Assembly: GCA_947167345.1 (NCBI GenBank)
Contig: CAMVHR010000007.1
Coordinates: 20,669-84,668, forward strand
Reading direction: 5' to 3'
Source of the DNA: an uncultured Treponema sp.
GTDB lineage: Bacteria > Spirochaetota > Spirochaetia > Treponematales > Treponemataceae
Length of the DNA stretch: 64,000 bases
Position numbers and translations under genes: made by a program. The number at the start of each line of letters is the position of its first letter. Position 1 is the first letter of the stretch. Below the pieces are notes generated by a model. It saw nothing but the letters and a program-made list of their open reading frames with translations. It ran no database searches and had not been told where the DNA came from. Shown here one piece after another: positions 1 to 8,314 of this stretch.

Positions 1-348
1 GGTTCTCTTACAATTATTTCAACGTCGCTCATTGAAACTGGAAGCCGCATGGATGAAGTTATTTTTGAAGAGTTCAAAGGTACTGGTAATAGTGAAATTG
101 ACCTTGACAGAAAGCTTGCTGAAAAACGTCTGTTTCCTGCAATCAATATTAAGAAAAGTGGTACTCGAAAAGAAGAAATTCTTCTTACAGAAAATGAATT
201 GCAGAAGATGTGGGTTTTGAGAAAAGTTCTGAACGACATGGAAGATGATGCTATGCTTGAATTCATTATGGATAAGATGAGAAAGACAAAAGACAATGAG
301 GCTTTCCTTAATGCCATGAATCCAGGTGCTGCAGCTATTGACAGTTAA
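1..348 (+). CDS. rho: Transcription termination factor Rho, C-terminal part (5' end outside window)
   Basis: Open from the first base of the window; the first codons read [20 protein letters not shown], followed by EEFKGTGN, the characteristic C-terminal region of the Rho ATPase (arginine-finger and secondary RNA-binding area). Rho is a hexameric RNA-dependent ATPase/translocase that ends transcription of untranslated RNA. Only the last 115 residues are present, so the RNA-binding and P-loop parts lie upstream. The tail ends in AAAIDS. rpmE follows 90 bases downstream on the same strand. Family assignment is secure; the full length is not visible. Confidence 0.95.
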   Translation, partial: GSLTIISTSLIETGSRMDEVIFEEFKGTGNSEIDLDRKLAEKRLFPAINIKKSGTRKEEILLTENELQKMWVLRKVLNDMEDDAMLEFIMDKMRKTKDNEAFLNAMNPGAAAIDS

Positions 349-438
349 TTCTCGAATTTGATATAATAAATAAAATTATCTTGTGATATTGATTTGATAG
401 TTTTCTTCAATATCGGGCAAGGCACAGGAGTTATCGGT

Positions 439-654
439 ATGAAAAGTGGAATTCATCCAGAGTACAATTTGACAAAAATTACTTGCGTTTGCGGTAATGT
501 TATTGAAACACGTTCAACAGTAAAAGATATTCATGTTGAAATTTGTTCTGCATGCCATCCTTTCTATACAGGAAAGCAGAAGCTTGTTGATACTGCTGGT
601 CGTATTGATCGCTTTAACAAACGTTATGGTGTGAATAAGGCTGAATCAAAGTAA
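439..654 (+). CDS. rpmE: 50S ribosomal protein L31
   Basis: A 71-residue protein starting [10 protein letters not shown], the standard L31 start. An in-frame upstream extension to 394 exists, but CAGGAG at 425-430 is spaced for the ATG at 439, so I take that start. It has four cysteines in a C-x-C ... C-x2-C arrangement (CVCG and CSAC), so it is the zinc-binding form of L31. HPFYTGKQK and the [10 protein letters not shown] end are typical. It sits between rho and rlpA and is followed directly by an intrinsic terminator. Confidence 0.96.
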   Translation: MKSGIHPEYNLTKITCVCGNVIETRSTVKDIHVEICSACHPFYTGKQKLVDTAGRIDRFNKRYGVNKAESK

Positions 655-674
655 GTTTTTTCATACTTATGAAG

Positions 675-708
675 ACGACTGTTCGGTTTCGGACAGTCGT
701 TTTTTTAT
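675..708 (+). terminator. Intrinsic terminator after rpmE
   Basis: An 11-bp stem (675-685 with 690-700, ACGACTGT/ACAGTCGT core, one G-T pair) with a 4-base loop, followed by a run of T from 700 to 706. It ends the rho/rpmE transcript before rlpA. Confidence 0.9.
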
Positions 709-736
709 TTAAACTATTTTTTACGAATCCGATAAT
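708..736 (+). promoter_or_regulatory. Candidate sigma70 promoter of rlpA, leaderless geometry
   Basis: GATAAT (731-736) is preceded at 17 bases by TTTAAA (708-713). The seventh base after the -10 box is the A of the rlpA ATG (743), and no Shine-Dalgarno sequence lies before that ATG. The -35 element overlaps the end of the rpmE terminator tail and is weak, so the promoter is inferred mainly from the -10 box and the absence of any other site. Confidence 0.45.
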
Positions 737-742
737 AAAAGC

Positions 743-1495
743 ATGAAAGCTACAAAATTATTTTTAATGCTTGGTTTATTAGGAATCGCATCTGTTGCAT
801 TTGCAGATGAGTTGTATAAAACAAATGTTGTCGCTTCTTATTATGCCGACAAGTTTAACGGCCGCCGAACTGCAAGTGGAGAGATTTTTAATATGTATGG
901 CTTTACTGCTGCACATAAAACACTTCCGTTTGGTACTATTCTTAAGGTTACAAATCTTGAGAATGGAAAAACTGTTAATGTCCGTGTAAATGACAGAGGT
1001 CCTTTTGTTCAGGGACGTGAACTTGATGTTTCTAAGGCTGCTGCTCAGCAGTTGGAAATGACAGGTACTGGCACAGCCAGAGTTTCTATTGAAATTGTTG
1101 ATTCAATGGAAAATGTAAGTGATGATACTGTGGCAGATATCGCTCCTGCAAAGTCAGGTTCTGCAAATCCTGCTCCAACAACAGTAGCTCTTCCTACTGC
1201 CAATTCTGTAAATTCTACACCAATTGCAGAAGCTCCTGTTGAAGCGGAAATTGAAAGGTGGGATATTCAGCTTGGAGCTTTTTCTGATCAGGGAAATGCA
1301 AAGGTAATGGCTCACCGTCTCGTACAGGCTGGCTTTAAGAATGTTGCCTATCAGAAAGTGGGGAACATTACAAGAGTTGTATTAAGAGATATTGCAAGCG
1401 AAGATATTGAAAAAATTGCAACAGAACTGGACAAGAATGGATTTACTAACTATCTCGTAAGAGAAAGAAAGAATGTCGTTTCAAATGTTGAATAA
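743..1495 (+). CDS. rlpA: RlpA-like septal ring lytic transglycosylase with SPOR domain
   Basis: 250 residues. A signal peptide occupies about residues 1-21 (VAFA then DELY). The double-psi beta-barrel of RlpA spans about 28-118 with the family blocks [15 protein letters not shown] (41-47), AHKTLPFGT (57-65) and VNDRGPF (82-88); the Asp of NDRGP is the catalytic acid in characterised RlpA lytic transglycosylases. A low-complexity Ala/Pro linker follows, and a SPOR domain (about 168-240, starting [10 protein letters not shown]) that in other bacteria binds denuded peptidoglycan at septa. Exported, probably periplasmic; no lipobox is seen although many RlpA proteins are lipoproteins. It lies alone between two terminators. 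The start has no ribosome-binding site. Confidence 0.9.
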   Translation: MKATKLFLMLGLLGIASVAFADELYKTNVVASYYADKFNGRRTASGEIFNMYGFTAAHKTLPFGTILKVTNLENGKTVNVRVNDRGPFVQGRELDVSKAAAQQLEMTGTGTARVSIEIVDSMENVSDDTVADIAPAKSGSANPAPTTVALPTANSVNSTPIAEAPVEAEIERWDIQLGAFSDQGNAKVMAHRLVQAGFKNVAYQKVGNITRVVLRDIASEDIEKIATELDKNGFTNYLVRERKNVVSNVE

Positions 1496-1523
1496 ACCAA
1501 GAAAATAAAGCATTTAATAAGAT

Positions 1524-1552
1524 GCCCTGCAACTTTTGTTGCAGGGCTTTTT
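1524..1552 (+). terminator. Intrinsic terminator after rlpA
   Basis: A perfect 10-bp stem GCCCTGCAAC (1524-1533) / GTTGCAGGGC (1538-1547) with loop TTTT, then six T. The methyltransferase gene on the opposite strand ends at 1553, immediately beyond the T-run. Confidence 0.92.
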
Positions 1553-2698
1553 TCATAATGCCTGTATTTTCCATGCTCGATGAATTTTATTATTTCTGTA
1601 ATCTTCAGGTATTGTTTCTTGTGTAATGTCCTGTACTTTGTATTTAGGAGTACCGTCTTCATTTAAAGGCAGTTTTTGTTCTTCAAATTTAAGACGCCTG
1701 CTGTTTGTTGAAAAATAAAGAATGCCGCCTGTATTTAATATTCCAAGACATTTTGAGACAAGTGAATCCCAGTCCCTGTTTATATCAAGTGTTGTATCAG
1801 TTCTTTTTGAATTACTGAATGTTGGAGGATCGAGAATGATTATGTCATATCTGTTTGTACCATCCTTATTTGCAACTTCTGCATTTTTTTGATTTAGAAA
1901 TCCCACAACATCCTGCCGCACAAAACTGTATTTATATGTATCAAGTATGTTAAATTCATTCATTTCAAGATTGCTTTTTGCCCATTCAAGATAAGTCTTG
2001 CTCATGTCTACGCTTTCAATTCTGCGAGCCTTACCTTCCGCTGCATATACTGTAAAACTGCCCGTATAGCAGAAAAGATTTAGAACTGATTTTTTTTCAC
2101 ATGAAGCCCTTATGATTGCTCTCAGAGGGCGGTGATCCAGAAATAGACCTGTGTCAATGTAATCCGTAAGGTTTACCTTGAACAGCTGCCCTTGTTCCTG
2201 CACAGTGCCTGAAATATGATGTTCCGTTTGTATCTTTTCGTATTGTTCTGTTCTTCCTTCTTCAGAACCAGATAGTTTTTTTCTGGTTTTTATAATGACA
2301 TGAGAAGTGTCTATGCCTATGGTTTCTGCGGCAGATTCTGCCATTGCTTTCAGCCAAAGCTCTTCTTCATGCTCATCTTTTTCATAGGGGCGTTCATATA
2401 AGTACAAATGAAGAAAAGAGCGTTGCAATTCATCCTGTATGTAGCTCTGGGCTTCCGGGATATTTTTGCTTATTGCTTCGTTTGCTTTGTCGAGCAGTCT
2501 GTTACTTTGAAATTTCGTGAAAATTTCTTCTGGAAGAAATGTATATAGGTCCAATGCCAATGGAATTTCAGGAATGTCCCTGTCATACAGTCGATAACAG
2601 GTTACTTTGTTTTTACGTGCCCATTTTTTTAGTGACTTATAGTTTTTTGCAATTCTGTTGCTGAATAAGTTTGCCTGATAATGTGTTTTATCTTCCAT
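1553..2698 (-). CDS. rlmK: Class I SAM-dependent rRNA methyltransferase, RlmK-type (stand-alone)
   Basis: 381 residues from the second Met (MEDKTHYQ); a further in-frame ATG lies at 2716 and neither has a clear ribosome-binding site. The N-terminal third (NLFSNRIAKNYKSLKKWAR, then CYRLYDRDIPE) resembles the RlmK half of the fused E. coli RlmL, which makes m7G2069 in 23S rRNA. The Rossmann domain shows the SAM loop LNLFCYTGSFT, the acidic strand end ESVDMSKT and the catalytic-loop motif LDPPTFSNS. The m2G-forming THUMP half of RlmL is absent, so this is the single-activity form. It converges on rlpA. Exact target base is inferred. Confidence 0.8.
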   Translation of the reverse strand: MEDKTHYQANLFSNRIAKNYKSLKKWARKNKVTCYRLYDRDIPEIPLALDLYTFLPEEIFTKFQSNRLLDKANEAISKNIPEAQSYIQDELQRSFLHLYLYERPYEKDEHEEELWLKAMAESAAETIGIDTSHVIIKTRKKLSGSEEGRTEQYEKIQTEHHISGTVQEQGQLFKVNLTDYIDTGLFLDHRPLRAIIRASCEKKSVLNLFCYTGSFTVYAAEGKARRIESVDMSKTYLEWAKSNLEMNEFNILDTYKYSFVRQDVVGFLNQKNAEVANKDGTNRYDIIILDPPTFSNSKRTDTTLDINRDWDSLVSKCLGILNTGGILYFSTNSRRLKFEEQKLPLNEDGTPKYKVQDITQETIPEDYRNNKIHRAWKIQAL

Positions 2699-2775
2699 GA
2701 TAATTCTACTATACATTATTTTATAAAAATAGTAAAATATAATTCATTTCTTATTATATACATTAGGATTCGTAC

Positions 2776-4308
2776 ATGAAATTTACAGAATTCTCCCTTC
2801 ATGAAGATTTGCTAAAGGGAATAGCCTCAGCAGGCTACGTGGAATGTACTCCTGTTCAGGAGAAAGTTTTGCAGACCTCTCTGGAAGGTCGTGATTTGTA
2901 TGTCCAGTCACAAACGGGAACAGGTAAGACAGCTGCATATTTAGTTTCTATCATTCAGGAACTTTTAGCTAGAATAGATGTAGCAGGAAAGAAAGCTCTT
3001 ATTATGGTTCCTACAAGAGAGCTTGCAGTTCAGGTTCAGGAAGAAGCTCAAAAACTTGTATCAGATACTAATTTTGTTTGCGAGAGTTTTTACGGTGGAA
3101 TAGGTTATGACAGACAGATTTCCGTTCTGAAGAAAGGCGTTGACATTATTATAGGAACTCCGGGACGCATTATTGATCTTAATCAGAGTGGACAGATGGT
3201 TTTGGATGATGTCGCTTTTCTTGTTATTGACGAAGCTGACAGAATGTTTGATATGGGCTTTTATCCTGATTTACGTGTACTTCTGAAAGTGTTGCCATCA
3301 TCCCAGAAACGCCAGACAATGCTTTTTTCTGCAACACTTAATTCCTATGTTAAAAATCTGGCCTGGGAATATACAAGGAATCCTGCAGAAATTACAATTG
3401 ATTCAGATAACATTACTGTTGATGAGATTGATCAGGAATTAATTCATGTTTCAAGTAATGACAAGATGAAACTTCTTTTGGGAATCATTACGAAAGAAAA
3501 ACCTGAAAGTCTTATTATTTTTTGTAATACAAAGAGAAGTTGTGAAGTGGTTTCAAAGCGTCTTGTATTAAATGGCATTCAAAGTGAATTTATCATAGGT
3601 GATTTGCCACAGAAAAGGCGTCTTGCTATCATGGATAAATTTAGGGATCATAAGATTTCATGCCTGGTTGCAACAGATGTTGCTGCACGAGGAATTGATG
3701 TCAATGATTTGGAAATGGTCATCAATTATGATATTCCTAATGAGGCTGAAAATTATGTTCATCGAATTGGGCGTACGGCACGAGCCGGTAAAACAGGAAA
3801 GGCTTATACATTCTGCTCTGAGCAGGATGTTTACAGCTTGCCACCTATTGAAAGATATATAGAAAAAGCTATACCTTCTTCAGTTGCTGATTCGTCTGTA
3901 TTTGTCGAGGATAAGTCTGCTGATAAGTATATACGTACTGGAAATTATCATAATCATGAGAATTCTCAGGAAAAGAATCACCGTTCTCATGGTAAGGGAC
4001 GTTATTCAAAGAGAAATGAGGAAGCCAGAAAAGAGTACAGGCGAGACAGACGTGTTTTCAATAAAGAAGAAGAGGAACAGCTTGCTAAAATGTCTACAGA
4101 TGAGCGTATGAAGCTGTACAAGGAAAAGTTTGCTGGTAAAGGGGCTAAAAGCAAACAATCTGATGTTTCAAAAGGAAAGAGAAAGAATAATAATTCTAAA
4201 AATAAGAAAAATTATTCAAACAAGAAAGTTGTAGCTGTATCTAATGTCAAGCCTGCAAAGAAAACTGGCTTTATTGACAAGATTAAGTCTTTGTTCAGTC
4301 ATAAATAG
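2776..4308 (+). CDS. DEAD-box ATP-dependent RNA helicase
   Basis: 510 residues with all helicase motifs in order: Q-motif (FTEFSLHEDLL ... TPVQ), Walker A QTGTGKT (46-52), PTREL (79-83), GTPGR (127-131), DEAD (152-155), SAT (185-187), and in the second RecA domain ARGID and HRIGRTARAG. After about residue 380 comes a long Lys/Arg/Asn-rich tail that probably binds RNA, as in RhlE/CshA-type enzymes. AGGA at 2766-2769 supports the ATG. It lies 23 bases before the ABC-F gene and probably shares its transcript, which suits a joint role in ribosome assembly or translation. The subfamily (RhlB, RhlE, CshA) is not decided. Confidence 0.93.
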   Translation: MKFTEFSLHEDLLKGIASAGYVECTPVQEKVLQTSLEGRDLYVQSQTGTGKTAAYLVSIIQELLARIDVAGKKALIMVPTRELAVQVQEEAQKLVSDTNFVCESFYGGIGYDRQISVLKKGVDIIIGTPGRIIDLNQSGQMVLDDVAFLVIDEADRMFDMGFYPDLRVLLKVLPSSQKRQTMLFSATLNSYVKNLAWEYTRNPAEITIDSDNITVDEIDQELIHVSSNDKMKLLLGIITKEKPESLIIFCNTKRSCEVVSKRLVLNGIQSEFIIGDLPQKRRLAIMDKFRDHKISCLVATDVAARGIDVNDLEMVINYDIPNEAENYVHRIGRTARAGKTGKAYTFCSEQDVYSLPPIERYIEKAIPSSVADSSVFVEDKSADKYIRTGNYHNHENSQEKNHRSHGKGRYSKRNEEARKEYRRDRRVFNKEEEEQLAKMSTDERMKLYKEKFAGKGAKSKQSDVSKGKRKNNNSKNKKNYSNKKVVAVSNVKPAKKTGFIDKIKSLFSHK

Positions 4309-4331
4309 AATGAACTGTAAGGGAGTATATT

Positions 4332-5975
4332 TTGATTAGCGTATCAGATTTAAGTTTGAAGTTTAGTGAAAAGCCTTTGTTTAAAGATGTTAATTTGAAA
4401 TTTACAAAAGGCAATTGTTATGGAATTATCGGTGCAAATGGAGCCGGAAAGTCAACCTTTTTGAAAGTCCTTTCTGGTGAAGAAGAACATGATTCCGGAG
4501 AAATTTCCATTACACAAGGCGAACGAATGGCAAAACTTTCTCAGGATCACTTTGCATTTGACAGTTATTCTGTAAAAGAGACTGTCATGATGGGATTCCC
4601 TAAATTGTATAACATTGGAAAAGAGAAAGATGCAATTTATGAAAAGCCTGATTTTTCAGAGGAAGATGGCATAAGGGCTAGTGAACTTGAAGCAGAGTTT
4701 GGAGAACTTGGTGGTTATGAATCCGAAAACCAGATTGAGCAGATGCTTTCAGGTTTGGGACTGGAAGAAGAGTTTCACGATAAGATGATGAGTGAGCTTG
4801 ATGAAAGCCAGAAGGTTCGTGTTCTGCTTGCCCAGGCTCTTTTTGGTAATCCTGATATTCTTCTTCTTGATGAGCCTACAAACGGTCTTGACCTTGAGAG
4901 CATCAGTTGGCTGGAAGAATTCCTCATTGAATTTCCGAATATTGTCATTGTTGTTAGCCATGACCGACATTTTTTGAATGCAATCTGTACATATATATGT
5001 GATATTGACTATGGTAAAATAACTCAGTTTACAGGAAACTATGATTTCTGGTATCAGATGAGTCAGATTTTGCAGAAGCAGGCAAAAGATGAAAAGAAGA
5101 AGCGTGAAGATAAAATGGCAGACCTTAAGGAATTTATTCAAAGGTTTGCAAGTAATGCTTCAAAGTCAAAACAGGCTTCTAGCCGTAAAAAGGTTTTGGA
5201 AAAGATGGAACTGGAAGAGCTTCCTGTTACGAGCAGAAAGTTCCCTTATGTACATTTTCAGCCGGAACGTGAAATTGGCAATTTTGTCTTGACGGCAGAA
5301 AATTTTAATTACAAAGATTCTGACGGAACTGTCTTGCTGGATAATTTTTCAATTACTATTCATCCTGGTGAAAAAGTTGCATTTGTAGGAATGGAGCAGA
5401 ATTCAAAGACTGCATTCTTCAATATGATTTCAGGTGAAGCAAAACTCAATGACGGAGCTGTATGTAACTGGGGGCAGACAACAAAATATGCCTATCTTGC
5501 ACGTGATAATAATAAATTCTTTAATACGGATATGAACATTACAGAGTGGCTCAAGCAGTTTTCAAAAGAGCAGGATGATTCTTATGTTCGCGGTTTCTTG
5601 GGAAGAATGCTTTTCTCTGGCGATGACAGTTTGAAACCTGTAAAAGTATTGAGTGGTGGAGAAAAAGTTCGCTGCATGCTTTCTAAAATAATGCTTAGCG
5701 GTGCAAATGTTCTGATCATGGATGATCCTACAAATCATCTTGATTTGGAATCAATAGAAAGTCTCAATGAAGGTCTTGTACGCTTTCCTGGCGTTGTAAT
5801 CTTCAACAGCCATGACCATGAATTTGTATCATCTGTGGCTAACAGAATTGTTGAAATTACTCCAAAGGGTATAATTGATCGCATGATGAATTTTGATGAC
5901 TATTTGAATGATGATCATGTAAAAAATCTTAGAAAAGAATTCTATGCGGGAACGAACAGAAAAATCCGCATCTGA
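4332..5975 (+). CDS. ABC-F family ATPase (YbiT/YkpA-like)
   Basis: 547 residues, two ABC domains without membrane spans, starting at a TTG preceded by AAGGGAG. Domain 1 has a normal P-loop GANGAGKS (34-41) and Walker B DEPTNGLD (181-188), but its signature is LDESQ (157-161) instead of LSGGQ; YbiT also lacks a standard signature here. A charged coiled linker (about 250-300) follows. Domain 2 has a normal LSGGE and DDPTNHLD, but its P-loop reads GMEQNSKT (354-361), with Ser where Gly precedes the Lys. ABC-F proteins act on the ribosome E site. Close to the helicase upstream. Which ABC-F function (translation factor, resistance) cannot be read. Confidence 0.9.
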   Translation: MISVSDLSLKFSEKPLFKDVNLKFTKGNCYGIIGANGAGKSTFLKVLSGEEEHDSGEISITQGERMAKLSQDHFAFDSYSVKETVMMGFPKLYNIGKEKDAIYEKPDFSEEDGIRASELEAEFGELGGYESENQIEQMLSGLGLEEEFHDKMMSELDESQKVRVLLAQALFGNPDILLLDEPTNGLDLESISWLEEFLIEFPNIVIVVSHDRHFLNAICTYICDIDYGKITQFTGNYDFWYQMSQILQKQAKDEKKKREDKMADLKEFIQRFASNASKSKQASSRKKVLEKMELEELPVTSRKFPYVHFQPEREIGNFVLTAENFNYKDSDGTVLLDNFSITIHPGEKVAFVGMEQNSKTAFFNMISGEAKLNDGAVCNWGQTTKYAYLARDNNKFFNTDMNITEWLKQFSKEQDDSYVRGFLGRMLFSGDDSLKPVKVLSGGEKVRCMLSKIMLSGANVLIMDDPTNHLDLESIESLNEGLVRFPGVVIFNSHDHEFVSSVANRIVEITPKGIIDRMMNFDDYLNDDHVKNLRKEFYAGTNRKIRI

Positions 5976-5999
5976 TGAGAATATTTGACGGGGATATAT

Positions 6000-6539
6000 A
6001 TGAGCATGATTGGTTGTGACGGTATTGTTATGACAGCAGATATTGATTCAAAAATAATCAATATAATAAAGAATGCTGTTTCATATTGCTACATCATATC
6101 TCCGTCTATATGCTTATGGCCTTTACTGGAACGTGAATTTGAAAAATCCATCGGTTCAAAAAAGAATATAACTGTTATTGCTGAAAAAACAGAAGATTAT
6201 GAGCAACTGTCTGTGTTTAAAATCTTGGCGGAAAAATATAAAGTTTCAGTATTCCTTGTAGAAAATCTTCATTTTAGTTTGTTTTTTAACGAAAATGAGA
6301 ATTTTTTTTCGTCAATGAACGCGCATGATAATTCTCGCGAGGATACTTTTGAATTGGGAATCTATTCTCAGCAACCTGCTGTTTCTGCAAGATTAAAGTC
6401 AAAAGTTGTTGACGATGAACTTATGAAATTCTGTACCCGTTTTACATGTTCTCCTGTTGAGACCGTTCCTTCTGATATTGATATGGATTATGATAATAAT
6501 GCTGATGAAGATGATGCTCCTGTAGAAATTCCCTGGTAG
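6000..6539 (+). CDS. Uncharacterised protein, possible degenerate phospholipase-D-like fold
   Basis: 179 residues from the ATG at 6000, which has ACGGGGA at 5988-5994; an in-frame TTG at 5985 is less likely. No signal peptide. Residues around 80-110 read LVENLHFSLFFNENENFF and then SSMNAHDNSREDTFELGI, the layout of a PLD-family segment (H-x-K ... (G/S)S-x-N ... E), but with Ser in place of the catalytic Lys. The C-terminus is acidic (DYDNNADEDD) and overlaps the 3' end of the opposing NrdD-like gene by 52 bases. It follows the ABC-F gene by 24 bases. Function unknown. Confidence 0.65.
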   Translation: MSMIGCDGIVMTADIDSKIINIIKNAVSYCYIISPSICLWPLLEREFEKSIGSKKNITVIAEKTEDYEQLSVFKILAEKYKVSVFLVENLHFSLFFNENENFFSSMNAHDNSREDTFELGIYSQQPAVSARLKSKVVDDELMKFCTRFTCSPVETVPSDIDMDYDNNADEDDAPVEIPW

Positions 6540-8314
6540 GACAAAAAGGCGTCAATTTCATCTACAGTATGTATTCGTGCCGCTTCTTTGTTTTCAGTCG
6601 TATAAAAGATGACTGTTGGTGTCATGAAAACTCCCCGTTCTGCTGCAATATTGAGTCCTTTTTTTGTATCTACGCATATTTCAGTTCCCTGAATGTTTTT
6701 CTTAGAAATATATTGCTGAACAGAAGGACATTTTTTACAGTTTTTACTTGTAAACAATTCATAGGTAAAATCTTGAAATAATGAAGGCTGTGTTTCTGTA
6801 GAGAGTGGATTTTTTCTGAGTATTTCTTCTTTTTGTGTTTCTGAAAAGTTATCCAATAACTGAAATGATTCTGCAGTTCTTGTATATTGCTCTGTCTGCA
6901 TGTTACAAATTGGACATGTAACATGACTTCCTGAAAAGTATCCGTGTTCAGGACATATTGAGTATAATGGGCTGAAAGTAAAATAAGGAATATTATGCTG
7001 CGTTGTGATGCGCTTTATAATGCTTTTATATGTTTGCCAGTCATTTATTTGATTCCCTGTATACAGACATAAGGGTGATGTTTCAGAATAATACTTTGCA
7101 AACTGCTCATGATGCTTTATCGCAGTGAATAATTCAAATTCTGCATCTGCAGGAAAATTTGTTCCGGATGAATAATATGCACAGCTTGTACCAGAATGTT
7201 TTATTCCTTCATAAAGTTCTAAGTCCTTATTTGCAAATAAAAAGTTTAATGGATGCATATAATTTCTGGCAATTAGGAAAGATGTATTGTCTTTTATGTA
7301 TTTGAGGATTTTCTCAGAAAGAACCTTGCCTGCAGAACTAACAATGCTTTCATTAATTAAATTCATGCAAGTTTCATTAAGTCCGAATGGTATTAATAAA
7401 TCATTGCTGCCATAATCAGAATCAAGAAATTGTTCAGAAAAATCTGCCTTAAATTTTCGGTTGGATAGGATTTTTCTTATTGTTGCCAAAAGCCTTTCCA
7501 GATTTTCAAAAAAGGCCGTCTCAGATGATGCCCTGTATGCCAGAACTGGTAAATTGAGTGCTACAGCAGATTTTATTAAAAGGGAATGTGTGTTTACAAG
7601 TGTTTTTTTATTACGAAAAAGAGGCAGACCGTATTTTTCCGTAATCTTCAATAATGATACTGTATTTTTATTGTTCCAGTTGAAATTTTCATCAACGGCA
7701 TATTCTGGAATTGTATATAAGAATGCTCTTCCTGAACGGTCTCCCTGTTCCATTACAGCAAGGAATCCTTTATTAAGCATGTCCATTTCTGCCTGACATT
7801 CTCGATATGTATAATCTTGAATGGAAGTGCCAATAATGGCCTTCTTGCTTTTTAAATGAGCAGGACATGTCCAGTCAAAGCCTATGTGGATGCAGGATTG
7901 AGGGCATAAACTTTGGGAATGAATGTTTATAGTATATAAAAAATTTTGTAACAGTTGAAATATTTCTTTATCTGTCAAATTTGAATTTTTTATATAAGGA
8001 GCAAGGAGGGTATCAAACGATTGTATTGTCTGAATGCCAGAACACTCATTTTGGATGCAGCTTATTGTTGTTTCAATCTGCTGCAATGCACTTTCAAAAT
8101 CTGCTGCAGAATATACTGAAATTTTATTTTTAACTGAAATGCCATTTTCAATGAGCTTATTCAATGACCAGCTGATGCTGTAGCATGTATTGCCAGTAAC
8201 ATCATGGACATATATTGAATTATCCGATAGAGCTTTTTTTTCTTCGCTTTCTGAATTCAACTGTAAAAGAGATGTCCATTCCGGAAAGTCATTTTGCGGA
8301 GGAAGCGTATTCAA
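6488..8314 (-). CDS. NrdD-like protein lacking both radical sites, fused to a glutaredoxin-like domain
   Basis: 608 residues from a TTG at 8314 that overlaps the nrdR stop (TTGA) and has GGAGGAG just upstream. It is an anaerobic ribonucleotide reductase homologue: VHDVTGNTCY (36-45), IGFDWTCP (144-151), EMDMLNKGFLAVMEQGD (176-192), ITEKYGLPLF (224-233), FGLNET (310-315), FTFSPLYSICPEHGY (445-459) and CPIC (467-470). Three things are missing. The N-terminal ATP-cone is absent. The loop with the thiyl-radical cysteine is deleted, with no Cys between 173 and 316. The glycyl-radical motif R-V-x-G-Y is RTAES (479-483), with Glu in place of the radical Gly. Residues 517-590 form a glutaredoxin/thioredoxin-like domain with CKKC (526-529) and a TP cis-proline (565-566). 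Reductase activity by the known mechanism is therefore not expected. A role is unknown. Confidence 0.85.
   Translation of the reverse strand: MNTLPPQNDFPEWTSLLQLNSESEEKKALSDNSIYVHDVTGNTCYSISWSLNKLIENGISVKNKISVYSAADFESALQQIETTISCIQNECSGIQTIQSFDTLLAPYIKNSNLTDKEIFQLLQNFLYTINIHSQSLCPQSCIHIGFDWTCPAHLKSKKAIIGTSIQDYTYRECQAEMDMLNKGFLAVMEQGDRSGRAFLYTIPEYAVDENFNWNNKNTVSLLKITEKYGLPLFRNKKTLVNTHSLLIKSAVALNLPVLAYRASSETAFFENLERLLATIRKILSNRKFKADFSEQFLDSDYGSNDLLIPFGLNETCMNLINESIVSSAGKVLSEKILKYIKDNTSFLIARNYMHPLNFLFANKDLELYEGIKHSGTSCAYYSSGTNFPADAEFELFTAIKHHEQFAKYYSETSPLCLYTGNQINDWQTYKSIIKRITTQHNIPYFTFSPLYSICPEHGYFSGSHVTCPICNMQTEQYTRTAESFQLLDNFSETQKEEILRKNPLSTETQPSLFQDFTYELFTSKNCKKCPSVQQYISKKNIQGTEICVDTKKGLNIAAERGVFMTPTVIFYTTENKEAARIHTVDEIDAFLSYQGISTGASSSSALLS

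Noticed and set aside
4749..5141. 130-codon frame opposite the ABC-F gene
   Set aside because: Lies wholly inside a clear coding gene, lacks a ribosome-binding site and resembles no protein family.
6488..8314. Interpretation of the NrdD-like gene as a normal anaerobic reductase
   Set aside because: Both the Gly-radical residue and the thiyl-Cys loop are absent, and no NrdG activase is in the window.
6488..8314. Interpretation of the NrdD-like gene as a broken pseudogene
   Set aside because: The frame is intact across 608 codons, has a strong ribosome-binding site and a well-formed extra domain; the losses are confined to the catalytic elements.
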